IMG/VR virus record: IMGVR_UViG_3300028840_004168
Location: 62,001 to 126,000 of that record
Direction: 5' to 3' (one strand)
DNA length: 64,000 bases
Source of the DNA: a virus
A program made the translations under genes and the position numbers. Below the pieces are notes generated by a model. It was not told where the DNA came from, did no database searches, and worked only from the letters and a program-made list of their open reading frames with translations. Within the stretch, counting starts at the first letter, position 1; each line of letters begins with the position of its first letter. Positions 41,888 through 49,560 of this stretch are shown here, piece by piece.

Positions 41888-42327
41888 TATTTTACTCCTT
41901 CTAATCCGAAAAATTTGTTTATCTTCTTGCCACCTAACCTGTATTGACGGTCTGAGAAACAGGGCACTGCCTTGCCTAATGAACTCATGCAGGATGAGGC
42001 AACGTGCCTGTAAAAATAATACCAGTCCTGATTCCATCCTACCTTGTCATGCTTAACATCATTGTCTGCCAGCCATGTCACAGCATCATCTACCAAGTCC
42101 ATTATCTCTGCCTCAAACGTTTCTTCTTTCAATGGAATGACTTTGCGCTTGACAGTCATTATAAAACTGCCTGTCTCTGAATTGACCACTGAATGCAGGA
42201 TTAGAGTCTTTCCAATTTCATCATCTTCATAGCAAGCATAGTCAAAGCAATGAAAATCATCTCCACTGCCGATAGCATATTCCAGGATGCCATAAGGGTC
42301 TGTCACACCTTCAAAGTTATCTGCCAT
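41887..42327 (-). CDS. Hypothetical protein
   Basis: 146 residues from 42327. W-Y-Y-F-Y-R-H-V-A-S-S-C-M and L-I-L-H-S-V-V-N suggest an alpha/beta domain. Overlaps both neighbours by 1 bp, so translation is coupled. Unrecognised. Confidence 0.58.
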   Translation of the reverse strand: MADNFEGVTDPYGILEYAIGSGDDFHCFDYACYEDDEIGKTLILHSVVNSETGSFIMTVKRKVIPLKEETFEAEIMDLVDDAVTWLADNDVKHDKVGWNQDWYYFYRHVASSCMSSLGKAVPCFSDRQYRLGGKKINKFFGLEGVK

Positions 42328-42530
42328 TATTTTACTCCTTCTGCTATCGCTCCCATGATAGCACCCATTACAAAGTCTGGCTCTTGCTCCCATTCGTCTG
42401 CAATCCAGTAATACAGCTCGTTTCCAGCTATGTCTAAAATGCGCACATAATCGCATTTGTCTGGATATTGAGGGAAACACAAGATAATATTTCCTACTAC
42501 TACATTTACTTCTGGATATTTTTGTGCCAT
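42327..42530 (-). CDS. Small hypothetical protein
   Basis: 67 residues, beta-rich (V-V-V-G-N-I-I-L-C-F) and aromatic (Y-Y-W-I-A-D-E-W). SD GGGAGA. Confidence 0.56.
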   Translation of the reverse strand: MAQKYPEVNVVVGNIILCFPQYPDKCDYVRILDIAGNELYYWIADEWEQEPDFVMGAIMGAIAEGVK

Positions 42531-42540
42531 ATCTTCTCCC

Positions 42541-42723
42541 TTACTTTTCGTTTACTCCAGTGAAGTTGTATTGCAGTTCTACTTTCTCACCGCATTCAAG
42601 ACAGATACCGTCAAACACCATATAGTCAGTGGCTACACCTTTACTGGATTCATGGGCTATATCTTTGCTGGTATCAACTGCAAACATTGTTTTGTTTTTA
42701 CACACAGGGCATTCGCTATGCAT
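42541..42723 (-). CDS. Small zinc ribbon protein
   Basis: 60 residues. C-P-V-C near the N-terminus and C-L-E-C-G near the end make a C-x2-C...C-x2-C ribbon on which two strands fold. Overlaps the HNH gene by 8 bp. Likely a small nucleic-acid-binding or adaptor protein. Confidence 0.68.
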   Translation of the reverse strand: MHSECPVCKNKTMFAVDTSKDIAHESSKGVATDYMVFDGICLECGEKVELQYNFTGVNEK

Positions 42724-43075
42724 TGTTACTCCTTTCGTGGTATGGCCTATAGCCAGAGAGTTTCCGTCTCTTGCGACCTAAGAGCCTATGGCGTATCTTC
42801 TTAACATCTACTCCTGCCAGTTTCAATCCTGCCAGAAATTCATCAAGAGACTTTTCACCTTTGGACTGGTTACATGACCGACACGCTACAACTAAGTTGG
42901 TATGACAATGCGTGCCTCCAAGTTCTTCAGGTAATACATGGTCAAGGGTTAAGTTGCGGTCTAGCACTGGGTTATCACAGTATGCGCATGTGTGATTATC
43001 CCTGTCATAGATAGCTTTGCGTTTTTTCTTTGCTATCCACTTGCTACCGTTTTTCTTCTTGACTTGCCTTTTCAT
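42716..43075 (-). CDS. HNH endonuclease
   Basis: 119 residues from 43075 (SD AAAGGAG). Full HNH site: zinc Cys30/Cys33 and Cys65/Cys68, catalytic D45-H46 in L-T-L-D-H, Asn60 in H-T-N-L-V and Asn69/Lys72 in C-N-Q-S-K-G. This is an intact ββα-metal nuclease of the short phage type, either a free-standing homing endonuclease or a host-DNA/packaging nuclease. Being first in the unit behind a strong promoter favours an early role. Confidence 0.85.
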   Translation of the reverse strand: MKRQVKKKNGSKWIAKKKRKAIYDRDNHTCAYCDNPVLDRNLTLDHVLPEELGGTHCHTNLVVACRSCNQSKGEKSLDEFLAGLKLAGVDVKKIRHRLLGRKRRKLSGYRPYHERSNNA

Positions 43076-43100
43076 GTTTTCTCCTTTCATCCTATAAACA

Positions 43101-43129
43101 ATTATACTTGGCTATTTATTATTTGTCAA
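43101..43129 (-). promoter_or_regulatory. Promoter of the HNH unit (minus)
   Basis: TTGACA, 17 bp with AAATAGC, TATAAT. Divergent from the plus promoter at 43164, sharing one palindrome between them. Confidence 0.82.
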
Positions 43130-43138
43130 GAAGTTTTT

Positions 43139-43152
43139 TCTGTAATTACATT
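43139..43152. promoter_or_regulatory. Palindrome shared by divergent promoters
   Basis: TCTGTAATTACATT, 9 bp from the minus -35 and 11 bp from the plus -35. A regulator bound here could act on both directions. Confidence 0.68.
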
Positions 43153-43163
43153 TTATTTTTTTC

Positions 43164-43191
43164 TTGACTTTCTTGAAAAGCCTGTTATAAT
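43164..43191 (+). promoter_or_regulatory. Rightward promoter
   Basis: TTGACT, 16 bp containing GAAAAGC, TATAAT, then CTTAGGATGA, a start-region sequence also found at 44741, 46166 and 47459. Confidence 0.8.
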
Positions 43192-43234
43192 TCAACTTAG
43201 GATGAAGGAACGAAAAAAAGAAAGGAGACAAAAC

Positions 43235-43492
43235 ATGCATAAGTCAAATCAAAACGCTCAAACCCCTGAAATAATCATACTTGTAGTAGATGGAGTAGTG
43301 ACAGACATAGCGTCTGACATTACCCTGAACACTACCATTATTAATGCAGACAGTGACGGATACCTGGATGAAGATGAAGTGACACACAGCTACAACGGCA
43401 AAGAAGCGTCCGTGATAGTAAACAGAATCAACCCTGAACCTGGACAGCTTGAACACCTTAAATCAAACCTGGAAAAGAAGGAGGCCGAATAA
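43235..43492 (+). CDS. Hypothetical protein
   Basis: 85 residues. Start 43235 (SD AAAGGAG); the N-terminal codons contain a degenerate GTCAAATC/CTCAAACC pair at 14 bp spacing. Strand-rich (I-I-L-V-V-D-G-V-V-T-D-I). Its stop overlaps the next start. Confidence 0.6.
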   Translation: MHKSNQNAQTPEIIILVVDGVVTDIASDITLNTTIINADSDGYLDEDEVTHSYNGKEASVIVNRINPEPGQLEHLKSNLEKKEAE

Positions 43493-44139
43493 TGGATGAC
43501 TGCTTACATGAAGAAAGTTATAAAGGCTATACTATCAAGGTTTACCATGATGACGTAACTGGTTATCATGACAGCCCAAGAGACTGGGACAACCTCGGAA
43601 CCATGCTATGTGTCAAACATAGACACTACCTACTCGGAGATGAACAGCAAGACGCAGACGATATCAAAGAATTCATCAAAGAAAATGAAAACAACATCGT
43701 ATGGCTGCCACTATACCTGTATGACCATAGCGGTCTGAGAATGAATACAGGCGGATTTCACTGCCCCTGGGATTCAGGACAGGTTGGCATTGTCTATGTC
43801 ACTAAAGAAAGAATCCGTGAAGAGTATAGCTGCAAGCGTATTTCCAAAGCGACCCTCAAAAAAGTGTTGAATGTGCTCAATGGCGAAGTTAAAAATTACG
43901 ACCACTATATCTCTGGTCAAATCTACGGCTATATTATCGAAGATGAACACGGAGAAGATGGAGATTCTTGTTGGGGCTTCTACGGAGATTACGAAGAATA
44001 CATGCTGCCTGAATGCAGATCAATCATCGACCACGATATAATTCATCGCTCGAAAGAGGCTGCCAGTGAAGCTATCCAGGAGATATGGGAGGTGCAGGCC
44101 AAGTTCGATGCGCTTGGATGGATAGGAGCAATCATATGA
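43492..44139 (+). CDS. Conserved phage protein of unknown function
   Basis: 215 residues. I recognise the pattern as a protein found in many phages and plasmids: Y-K-G-Y-T-I-K-V near the start, S-P-R-D-W-D-N-L-G-T-M, L-P-L-Y-L-Y-D-H-S-G, P-W-D-S-G-Q-V-G-I-V-Y-V, and D-S-C-W-G-F-Y-G. No reaction is known for it. Full length and undamaged here, which shows selection. Confidence 0.8.
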   Translation: MDDCLHEESYKGYTIKVYHDDVTGYHDSPRDWDNLGTMLCVKHRHYLLGDEQQDADDIKEFIKENENNIVWLPLYLYDHSGLRMNTGGFHCPWDSGQVGIVYVTKERIREEYSCKRISKATLKKVLNVLNGEVKNYDHYISGQIYGYIIEDEHGEDGDSCWGFYGDYEEYMLPECRSIIDHDIIHRSKEAASEAIQEIWEVQAKFDALGWIGAII

Positions 44140-44726
44140 AAAGGAAAGACGGAGTAAAGCTACAGACGATAGTTAGAACCATCTTAATAATCCTGGAATA
44201 CTATGCAGGCGACTTTGCAGGCCTAGCGCCTATGAAAAATATGATAGATGACGTAAGAGTGCAGCTTGACCTGTTCAGCGACCTGTTAAAAGACCTTCTC
44301 GACCTGGATGAAAGAAGGGATGAATACATAAGGACGACTGACTGGAAACTGCTACAGAAGCAGAAAGACACGCTCTATAATGTTTACTACAACCTGGATA
44401 AGAGAGATAAAGAGATTGGAAAAAAAGCGGTAGGAAATATTATAGACGATATCCAGGACTTGCTTGGTATTGTGCATATACTTGATGCCTTCCAGGAAAT
44501 TCATAAGCCTGGATATCCAGGTAGGACTACGCCTGATCCAAACCAGGAAGCTCAGAACCCTGATATACCGATAGAAGAGCTTGCGGTTAAAGAGCTGATA
44601 GAAAATCCAGACTACAGAGAAAACCTGGAAGAGATTGTTAACACATTTTTTACCGAGCACCTGGACGCTCATAAAGAATGGTGCGACTGGTTTAAGAAAG
44701 AGAAAAAACTTGACAACGAGCGATAA
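44136..44726 (+). CDS. Hypothetical helical protein
   Basis: 196 residues from 44136 (overlaps the previous stop). Mostly helical, with a Leu/Asp-rich middle (L-F-S-D-L-L-K-D-L-L-D-L-D-E) and a Pro-rich linker. Its 3' end carries the -35 box of the next promoter (44710). Confidence 0.58.
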   Translation: MKRKDGVKLQTIVRTILIILEYYAGDFAGLAPMKNMIDDVRVQLDLFSDLLKDLLDLDERRDEYIRTTDWKLLQKQKDTLYNVYYNLDKRDKEIGKKAVGNIIDDIQDLLGIVHILDAFQEIHKPGYPGRTTPDPNQEAQNPDIPIEELAVKELIENPDYRENLEEIVNTFFTEHLDAHKEWCDWFKKEKKLDNER

Positions 44727-44738
44727 GTCAAGTATACT
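44710..44738 (+). promoter_or_regulatory. Promoter overlapping gene end
   Basis: TTGACA (inside the last codons of the previous gene), 17 bp, TATACT, then CTTAGGATGA. The -10 lies in TCAAGTATACTTA, close to the palindromic word CAAGTATACTTG. Confidence 0.75.
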
Positions 44739-44765
44739 TAGCTTAGGATGAAGAAAGGAGAAAAC

Positions 44766-45116
44766 ATGCCGAAGACGATCATAATCAAAACAATAGACAA
44801 GCACAAATGCGCATGTGAAGGCAACCTCTACAGCTCCAAAGATGAAGCCTGGAACGCTATGAACAAGAAATATGTGCTCATGAACATCGACTTCCAGGTT
44901 ATTCCTGCTACCAAAGAAGAGCTGAAGTTCTGGAGTGAATTTATCGATAAAAACCGCCAGAAGCTCAACCCTATGGTGCTGCACGTCAAAGAGCTTGTGG
45001 CTACCATCCCTCAGAGCGAACTTGACAATGCCATCGAAGAGATTGAAGACATACTCAGAGAATACTCCATCGAAGAGGACTATGAGTTTGTGTTTGACAT
45101 CCTGGAAGGCGAATAA
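44766..45116 (+). CDS. Hypothetical protein
   Basis: 116 residues from 44766 (SD GAAAGGAG). N-terminal strand and C-A-C motif, then helices with an acidic C-terminus. Single-gene unit with a promoter and terminator. Confidence 0.58.
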   Translation: MPKTIIIKTIDKHKCACEGNLYSSKDEAWNAMNKKYVLMNIDFQVIPATKEELKFWSEFIDKNRQKLNPMVLHVKELVATIPQSELDNAIEEIEDILREYSIEEDYEFVFDILEGE

Positions 45117-45125
45117 ACCATAGCA

Positions 45126-45160
45126 CCAGGAGCCGTATTTTGGCTCCTGGGAGCTTTTTA
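45126..45160 (+). terminator. Rho-independent terminator
   Basis: CCAGGAGCC/GGCTCCTGG stem with a 7-base loop, then GAGCTTTTTAT. Confidence 0.85.
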
Positions 45161-45206
45161 TACTCTAGGAAGGGGTATATAAACCAAATCAACAAAAGGA
45201 GACAGT

Positions 45207-45632
45207 ATGGAGCAAATCAAACGATCAACAGCAACAGTCCTGGTAAGCATCGAAGTCTTTCACAAAGGCGATATGAATATTGAAGAGATAGTCAACGAGA
45301 TGGACTATAACTTCTTGTCTGGTACACATGATGCGGTAGTTATCAACAACAACTCAGAGATCATAGCTACAGACGCTAAGGCCGTCAACGAAGAGATTGA
45401 AAACCAGGAAAGCGCCCAGTATATTATGGAGACGAACGAGACACCAGTGCAGTCATTCCACGTATACCTTTCTAACCTGGATGACTACGAAGACTCTAAA
45501 GACTGGGACGCAGCCAAGAGGTATGACTTCTTCATGGATATGCAGATGCGCCTCCAGGATGGATTCAACATCAACACCTACCAGTATAACCTGCCTGACT
45601 TCATCACTGAATACCTGGGAGATGAAGCCTAA
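45207..45632 (+). CDS. Hypothetical protein
   Basis: 141 residues, SD AAAGGAG. Beta-strand start (T-V-L-V-S-I-E-V-F-H-K-G), acidic throughout, with aromatic-rich C-terminus. No clear promoter was found, though TATATA occurs at 45176. Unrecognised. Confidence 0.58.
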   Translation: MEQIKRSTATVLVSIEVFHKGDMNIEEIVNEMDYNFLSGTHDAVVINNNSEIIATDAKAVNEEIENQESAQYIMETNETPVQSFHVYLSNLDDYEDSKDWDAAKRYDFFMDMQMRLQDGFNINTYQYNLPDFITEYLGDEA

Positions 45633-45665
45633 TACAAACCGACTCAGAACAAACCCTGATACTAC

Positions 45666-45690
45666 AGCCCCTGATTCCAGGGGCTTTCTA
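45666..45690 (+). terminator. Rho-independent terminator
   Basis: AGCCCCTG-ATTC-CAGGGGCT then TTCTATCT. A loose CAAACC pair (45635, 45650) precedes it. Confidence 0.75.
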
Positions 45691-46132
45691 TCTGGAAGTG
45701 TATACAGTGCAAGCTGCATTGTCATTAAGATGAGCAAATCCAAACACTTACAAAAGTGCCCTCATATAAATCCAGCTATGCTTGCGCCCTTACGCTACAA
45801 GAACTACAAAAACCAAAACAAAAACTACCTTCAGTATCTAACTCCGCCATCAGCCGCACCAGGATCAAAACTTTATGAGTAAAAAATGTTCTATTATTAT
45901 ATAATAATAATACAAAAATCTTCTCACTCTTAAAAAAAGACTTTTTGATCCTGAAGCATTCTGTTATGACGCAGTTAGATACTCTTTACCCCACATTATA
46001 TTACCTTAATATGTATATATATTTAGATTTCAACTACTGAATCCTGACGTAGTGACACCTAAATGCAGCTAAGCCGCCGCCGATGGGATAAATCGTAGAA
46101 AGATAAATATAATTGAATTTCAGATTTTTTTC
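45691..46132. other. Non-coding spacer with AT-rich inverted repeat
   Basis: No supported gene. A TGTTCTATTATTAT...ATAATAATAAT inverted repeat near 45885-45911 is nearly the same as the one at 55957-55981 that overlaps a promoter. A TTGAATTTCAGA palindrome variant (46113-46124) precedes the next promoter. Confidence 0.5.
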
Positions 46133-46160
46133 TTGACAACCGTGAAAAGCGTGGTATAAT
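46133..46160 (+). promoter_or_regulatory. Promoter
   Basis: TTGACA, 16 bp with GAAAAGC, TATAAT, then CTTAGGATGA. A palindrome variant lies 8 bp upstream of the -35. Confidence 0.82.
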
Positions 46161-46194
46161 TGAACTTAGGATGACAAAAGAAAGGAGAAAAAAC

Positions 46195-46410
46195 ATGGCA
46201 AAAAAGAAAGAAAAATACGAAATGCTTATCCAATGTAATAACTGTAGCAGGAAGGCTACAGCTATATTCACCTGGGGCTTTACTGTCAGCGGAGATATAG
46301 ATTCACCTGACCAGTGTAAATACTGTGGTGGGAAAAAGTTCATGACTTTAAATGAAAGACCTCTGAGCTACGCAGACTGTAAATACAACCAGGTTATAAA
46401 CTTTACTTAA
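46195..46410 (+). CDS. Zinc ribbon protein
   Basis: 71 residues from 46195 (SD AAAGGAG). C-N-N-C and C-K-Y-C-G, with a T-F-x-W-G strand between, give a rubredoxin-like zinc ribbon. Lys-rich N-terminus. Possibly binds nucleic acids or the transcription apparatus. Confidence 0.68.
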   Translation: MAKKKEKYEMLIQCNNCSRKATAIFTWGFTVSGDIDSPDQCKYCGGKKFMTLNERPLSYADCKYNQVINFT

Positions 46411-46423
46411 AAGGAGAAGAGAT

Positions 46424-47200
46424 ATGACAGAGAAAAGATTTTGGCCAGATTATAACATACCGCCAACCTATAGACTGGGCCGCCCTGGTATGGGCTGCGC
46501 TGGAGATCCACCTAACTATCCATCATACCATGTCAGGCCTATATGGACAGCTACTGGCAATTATCCACCCTGGGGCCGTTGTCCACGTATATTCTACAAG
46601 GGCAATGGATATGCTGACTTTGAAGATATCAATATCGATGCCAACTGGGACAAGCTACCGCTGGGCTATACCAGAGTGAAGGCCTGGATTATGAGCAAGT
46701 TCAGGACTATGCAGCACTGCTATCTTGACCCTGATATATATGATCCAGATCAGGCCCACACGTTCCACGACTCCATGATCATCTACCCTGTGCCTGACTA
46801 TAAGCTGGAGACGTTCACTGATGACGAACGCTTCTCTGATGAGTGGAGGCATACACAGCGCAAGGCTGTAGAGATCAAGAACAGGGAGATCAGGAAAGCT
46901 GCTAAGAAGATCGCAGTGTTTGATAACCATGCAGCAACTATTGTGATAAGGGAGTTCTATCCTGAGTTCGACCCACCTGAAGATGCACGTCTCAAGCTTG
47001 AGTGCGACCCTGAGAACGTAGCGTCCTGGTGGGAGCGCTCAGCTATGCCATACCCGCCTGAAAGATGTCCTGGAGATGGTAATTATCGCAAGCATCCAGC
47101 CAACAACTCCTGGTGTCAGTTCTGCGGATGGACAGAAGAAGAAGGAACCGAAAAAGAAGAGAGGATTTATAAAATATTGCAGGCGCTTGAGATAGAATAA
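46424..47200 (+). CDS. Hypothetical protein with late Cys pair
   Basis: 258 residues. The first 60 residues are Pro/Tyr/Gly-rich (P-P-T-Y-R-L-G-R-P-G-M-G-C); the middle is helical; near the end, C-P-G-D-G-N...W-C-Q-F-C-G-W may form a zinc site. Unrecognised, but SD and promoter make it a good gene. Confidence 0.6.
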   Translation: MTEKRFWPDYNIPPTYRLGRPGMGCAGDPPNYPSYHVRPIWTATGNYPPWGRCPRIFYKGNGYADFEDINIDANWDKLPLGYTRVKAWIMSKFRTMQHCYLDPDIYDPDQAHTFHDSMIIYPVPDYKLETFTDDERFSDEWRHTQRKAVEIKNREIRKAAKKIAVFDNHAATIVIREFYPEFDPPEDARLKLECDPENVASWWERSAMPYPPERCPGDGNYRKHPANNSWCQFCGWTEEEGTEKEERIYKILQALEIE

Positions 47201-47228
47201 TTTGTCATGTCTCCTTCCTTCCTAGACT

Positions 47229-47257
47229 GGGCAGCACAATTGCTGCCCTTTCTTTTT
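47229..47257 (+). terminator. Rho-independent terminator
   Basis: GGGCAGCA-CAAT-TGCTGCCC then TTTCTTTTTG. Confidence 0.88.
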
Positions 47258-47425
47258 GTCTGATTTCAAACAGCGTGTGCACTATTATATAGCGCAGTGT
47301 GACAATTACAAACCGACTGTTTTGATTGCCTGATTCCAAACCGCCGACCCTGGCATTTCAACCTGGGTTTAAATTTGGGCCCGCAGCTAAAAAAAATAAA
47401 ATGTAATTACAGATTAATTTTCTTC

Positions 47426-47454
47426 TTGACAAATGCTAAATAGCAAGCTATACT
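47426..47454 (+). promoter_or_regulatory. Promoter with upstream palindrome
   Basis: TTGACA, 17 bp with AAATAGC, TATACT. A palindrome variant ATGTAATTACAGA begins at 47401, 12 bp from the -35. Confidence 0.8.
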
Positions 47455-47494
47455 TAGCTTTAGGATGATATAAAAAACGAAAGGAGACAATCAT

Positions 47495-48259
47495 ATGTCT
47501 AACGTATCGGAATTATTAGCAAAAGCAATCGAGAAAAAAAGATCTTACAGATCTGCAAGCCGTAACAATTACATTACCTATGATAATGGCATCATCACTG
47601 TGAGATATTACAACACAGACATCGCCGTTATCGATTTAGATGAGAGGACTATCACTCTCAACACTGGGGGCTGGACTACGCCGACCACCAAAGAGAGAAT
47701 GAATGAAGTCCTTGACACAATGGGGATCAACAATCATATCTGGCAGGAAAAATGGATCTGGTATTATGGCAGATGGGATGGCAAGAGAGCTTATCACTTC
47801 GATGGCATGAAGATCGAATTCACTACAGGTGATATCCTGAATCCAGAAGAAGGGCCAGATATCGATACAGAAGAGAAGGCCAGGAAGCTGTTCAACAGGT
47901 TGCTTAGCAGATATGTCAGGAAGTTTAAGAGGCTGGCTGGCAGACAAGAGCTGCCAGATCCTGCAGGAGACTGCCTTTATTGCAGCATGATAGATGAGCA
48001 TGAAGGAACCCATCTCTATTCACATCTCATAGAAGAGTATGTAATGCAGTCGCTGGTATACAACGCCCTGGTTAAAGCTGGATACAATGCAGACTTCTTG
48101 CTGGCTATCTATCGAGACGCTGATGCCAGCAACACAAGAGAATCTTTATTCACAGACACCGCAGCCAGGGCTATCAAGAAATACTTTAGGCAGCGGATTG
48201 TTAAAGTTAAATTACTTGAAGCATACGAACAGCACAGAAAAGAAGAAGCTGCTGCATAG
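47495..48259 (+). CDS. Phage protein with C-x2-C and His cluster
   Basis: 254 residues. Residues ~160-190 read C-L-Y-C-S-M-I-D-E-H-E-G-T-H-L-Y-S-H-L-I-E-E-Y, a Cys2-His arrangement I have seen in other phage proteins of unknown role and probably a metal site. The N-terminal half is beta-rich. Single-gene unit with its own promoter and terminator. Confidence 0.65.
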   Translation: MSNVSELLAKAIEKKRSYRSASRNNYITYDNGIITVRYYNTDIAVIDLDERTITLNTGGWTTPTTKERMNEVLDTMGINNHIWQEKWIWYYGRWDGKRAYHFDGMKIEFTTGDILNPEEGPDIDTEEKARKLFNRLLSRYVRKFKRLAGRQELPDPAGDCLYCSMIDEHEGTHLYSHLIEEYVMQSLVYNALVKAGYNADFLLAIYRDADASNTRESLFTDTAARAIKKYFRQRIVKVKLLEAYEQHRKEEAAA

Positions 48260-48278
48260 CAAGGTATACTTAACCATT

Positions 48279-48317
48279 GCCCTTAGAAGCGTTTATTTAG
48301 CCTCTAAGGGCTTTTTA
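48279..48317 (+). terminator. Rho-independent terminator
   Basis: GCCCTTAGA/TCTAAGGGC stem with a ~15-base loop, then TTTTTAA. Confidence 0.78.
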
Positions 48318-48373
48318 AGGGGGTGATAAGGTAAACATAGCTGAGCTTTAAACAATTTAACTGAGGATAATAT

Positions 48374-48799
48374 ATGAGCTTACTGTGGCAAGATACTAGC
48401 CAAGTATACTTGAATATCTGTGTAATATTTGGCTTGATTTTAATAGCATGGTATGGTATACATAGACTTATGGGATTCATACCATTGAGAATAACAAGAA
48501 TTATTCGAAATCGCAAGGGGGTAACTATGCCTAGCATTGATGAATTATTGTTCTTACACTACAAGCATGACAAGACATTCTGTCCTGAATGCGATCCTAT
48601 GGGTATATCTAAAACGCCATATGGAGTAACACAGCTCAATAAGCAGGTGCATCCAGGCAGGCAGGTAGTCATCAGCCTGCAATGTTCCAGGTGCAAAGCT
48701 GTCTGGAACGAGATCTATGACCTGGAAGATATAATAGTCACGTCTCCAGGGAGCGTAGGCAGCCTGAAACGCAACAAGAAGCCTTCACAAACCGCTTGA
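48374..48799 (+). CDS. Zinc protein, possibly membrane-anchored
   Basis: 141 residues from ATG 48374 (GAGG upstream), with a hydrophobic helix at ~13-30. An alternative start at 48527 has a stronger SD (AAGGGGG) and would give a soluble 90-residue zinc protein with C-P-E-C and C-S-R-C. Both may be used. The 48404 word CCAAGTATACTTGA lies inside the longer form's codons. Confidence 0.6.
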   Translation: MSLLWQDTSQVYLNICVIFGLILIAWYGIHRLMGFIPLRITRIIRNRKGVTMPSIDELLFLHYKHDKTFCPECDPMGISKTPYGVTQLNKQVHPGRQVVISLQCSRCKAVWNEIYDLEDIIVTSPGSVGSLKRNKKPSQTA

Positions 48800-48823
48800 C
48801 AGATTCTACGGATCTGATATAAT
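48796..48823 (+). promoter_or_regulatory. Promoter of a probable non-coding RNA
   Basis: TTGACA, 16 bp, TATAAT at the end of the previous gene. The promoter lies within a copy of the CAAACC...ATTCTAC repeat. Confidence 0.78.
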
Positions 48824-48829
48824 GCAAAC

Positions 48830-48946
48830 ATACCCAATTTCCTCCCCAGGGTATCGGGCCAGGGAGCCCCAAAAGCATGAAAGACGTACTGCCTATTTTT
48901 TTCCTTTCATTTCATCCAATCTCCCTGGCCTTTCCTTTTTTCTCTT
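48830..48946 (+). ncRNA. Probable small non-coding RNA
   Basis: A good promoter is followed by ~115 bases with no ORF. GGCCAGGGAG (48857-48866) pairs exactly with CTCCCTGGCC (48921-48930); inside, ATGAAAG (48877-48883) pairs with CTTTCAT (48904-48910). The outer stem is followed directly by TTTCCTTTTTTCTCTT, a terminator-like T-run. The nested two-stem form, own promoter and own terminator support a real RNA gene. No known RNA family is recognised. Confidence 0.65.
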
Positions 48947-49017
48947 AACCAAACCGACTGATTTATTCTACGGATACACATCAAACATCTCCAACCAGGT
49001 AAATCCAAACCAAAAAA

Positions 49018-49031
49018 TCTGTAATTACAGA
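49018..49031. promoter_or_regulatory. Perfect 14 bp palindrome, no promoter beside it
   Basis: TCTGTAATTACAGA between two CAAACCG repeats, with no -35 box within 15 bp on either side. Confidence 0.6.
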
Positions 49032-49113
49032 AAAAAAGTAGGTGCTAATAAGCAACGGACGAGCTTTTACTCAAACCGACTCTTTTATTCTACTCAATAG
49101 CAGCATGCCAACA

Positions 49114-49139
49114 CCAGGTCTGAAGTTATTCAGACCTGG
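49114..49139. other. Perfect 11 bp hairpin
   Basis: CCAGGTCTGAA-GTTA-TTCAGACCTGG. No T-run follows (ATTTAACTTAAC), so it is a structural or processing element rather than a clear terminator. From 49175 to about 49390 I see nothing else. Confidence 0.55.
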
Positions 49140-49393
49140 ATTTAACTTAACTCAAACCGACACATTTATTCTACTCATCCAGGAAGGGCTGCACACTGCT
49201 GCGACAGCACTACAACAGCATCTCCCCAGTGCAGTTCCTGGAAACGCAAGTATATCACACGTTTTCACCTGAAACAGAAGTAAATGCCAAAAAAAATCAG
49301 CTATACGTTAAATTATACTTGACTTCTGAGCAAAAACATGAGAATATCGTTCGTAATGGAAGAAAAAACCACAGAAGGTGGCAGCTCTTCCTG

Positions 49394-49484
49394 ATAGTTG
49401 GGTCAAGTATACTTAAAAACCATACTTGAACTTGATCTTTATAGCTTGAACTTGATCTTTATAGTTGGGTCAAGTATATTTAAA
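49394..49484. repeat. Short tandem repeats at a promoter
   Basis: TTGAACTTGATCTTTATAG occurs twice in tandem (49426-49444, 49446-49464), flanked by two ATAGTTGGGTCAAGTATA copies (49394, 49461). The repeat spacing creates the promoter at 49452. Confidence 0.65.
49452..49480 (+). promoter_or_regulatory. Promoter of the mini-membrane-protein operon
   Basis: TTGATC, 17 bp, TATATT, followed by ~80 bases of leader to the first ATG. Confidence 0.55.
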
Positions 49485-49560
49485 CTGGCGTTTGCTTAGC
49501 AGTGACACGCTCTTAATTAATCGTGTTACTTAAATATATTTAACTGGAGGTTCACACACT

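Larger units (their letters stand above)
48950..49174. repeat. CAAACCGAC...ATTCTAC repeats
   Basis: Copies at 48950-48975, 49072-49093 and 49153-49174, plus one at 48788-48812 that overlaps the RNA promoter. Each has CAAACCG then, 7-9 bp later, TTATTCTAC or GATTCTAC. They are related to the GTCAAACC pair elements on the minus-strand side. Confidence 0.7.

Noticed and set aside
45730-45882. 50-codon reading frame after the terminator at 45690
   Set aside because: No SD, no promoter, low-complexity Lys/Asn/Tyr composition; treated as non-coding.
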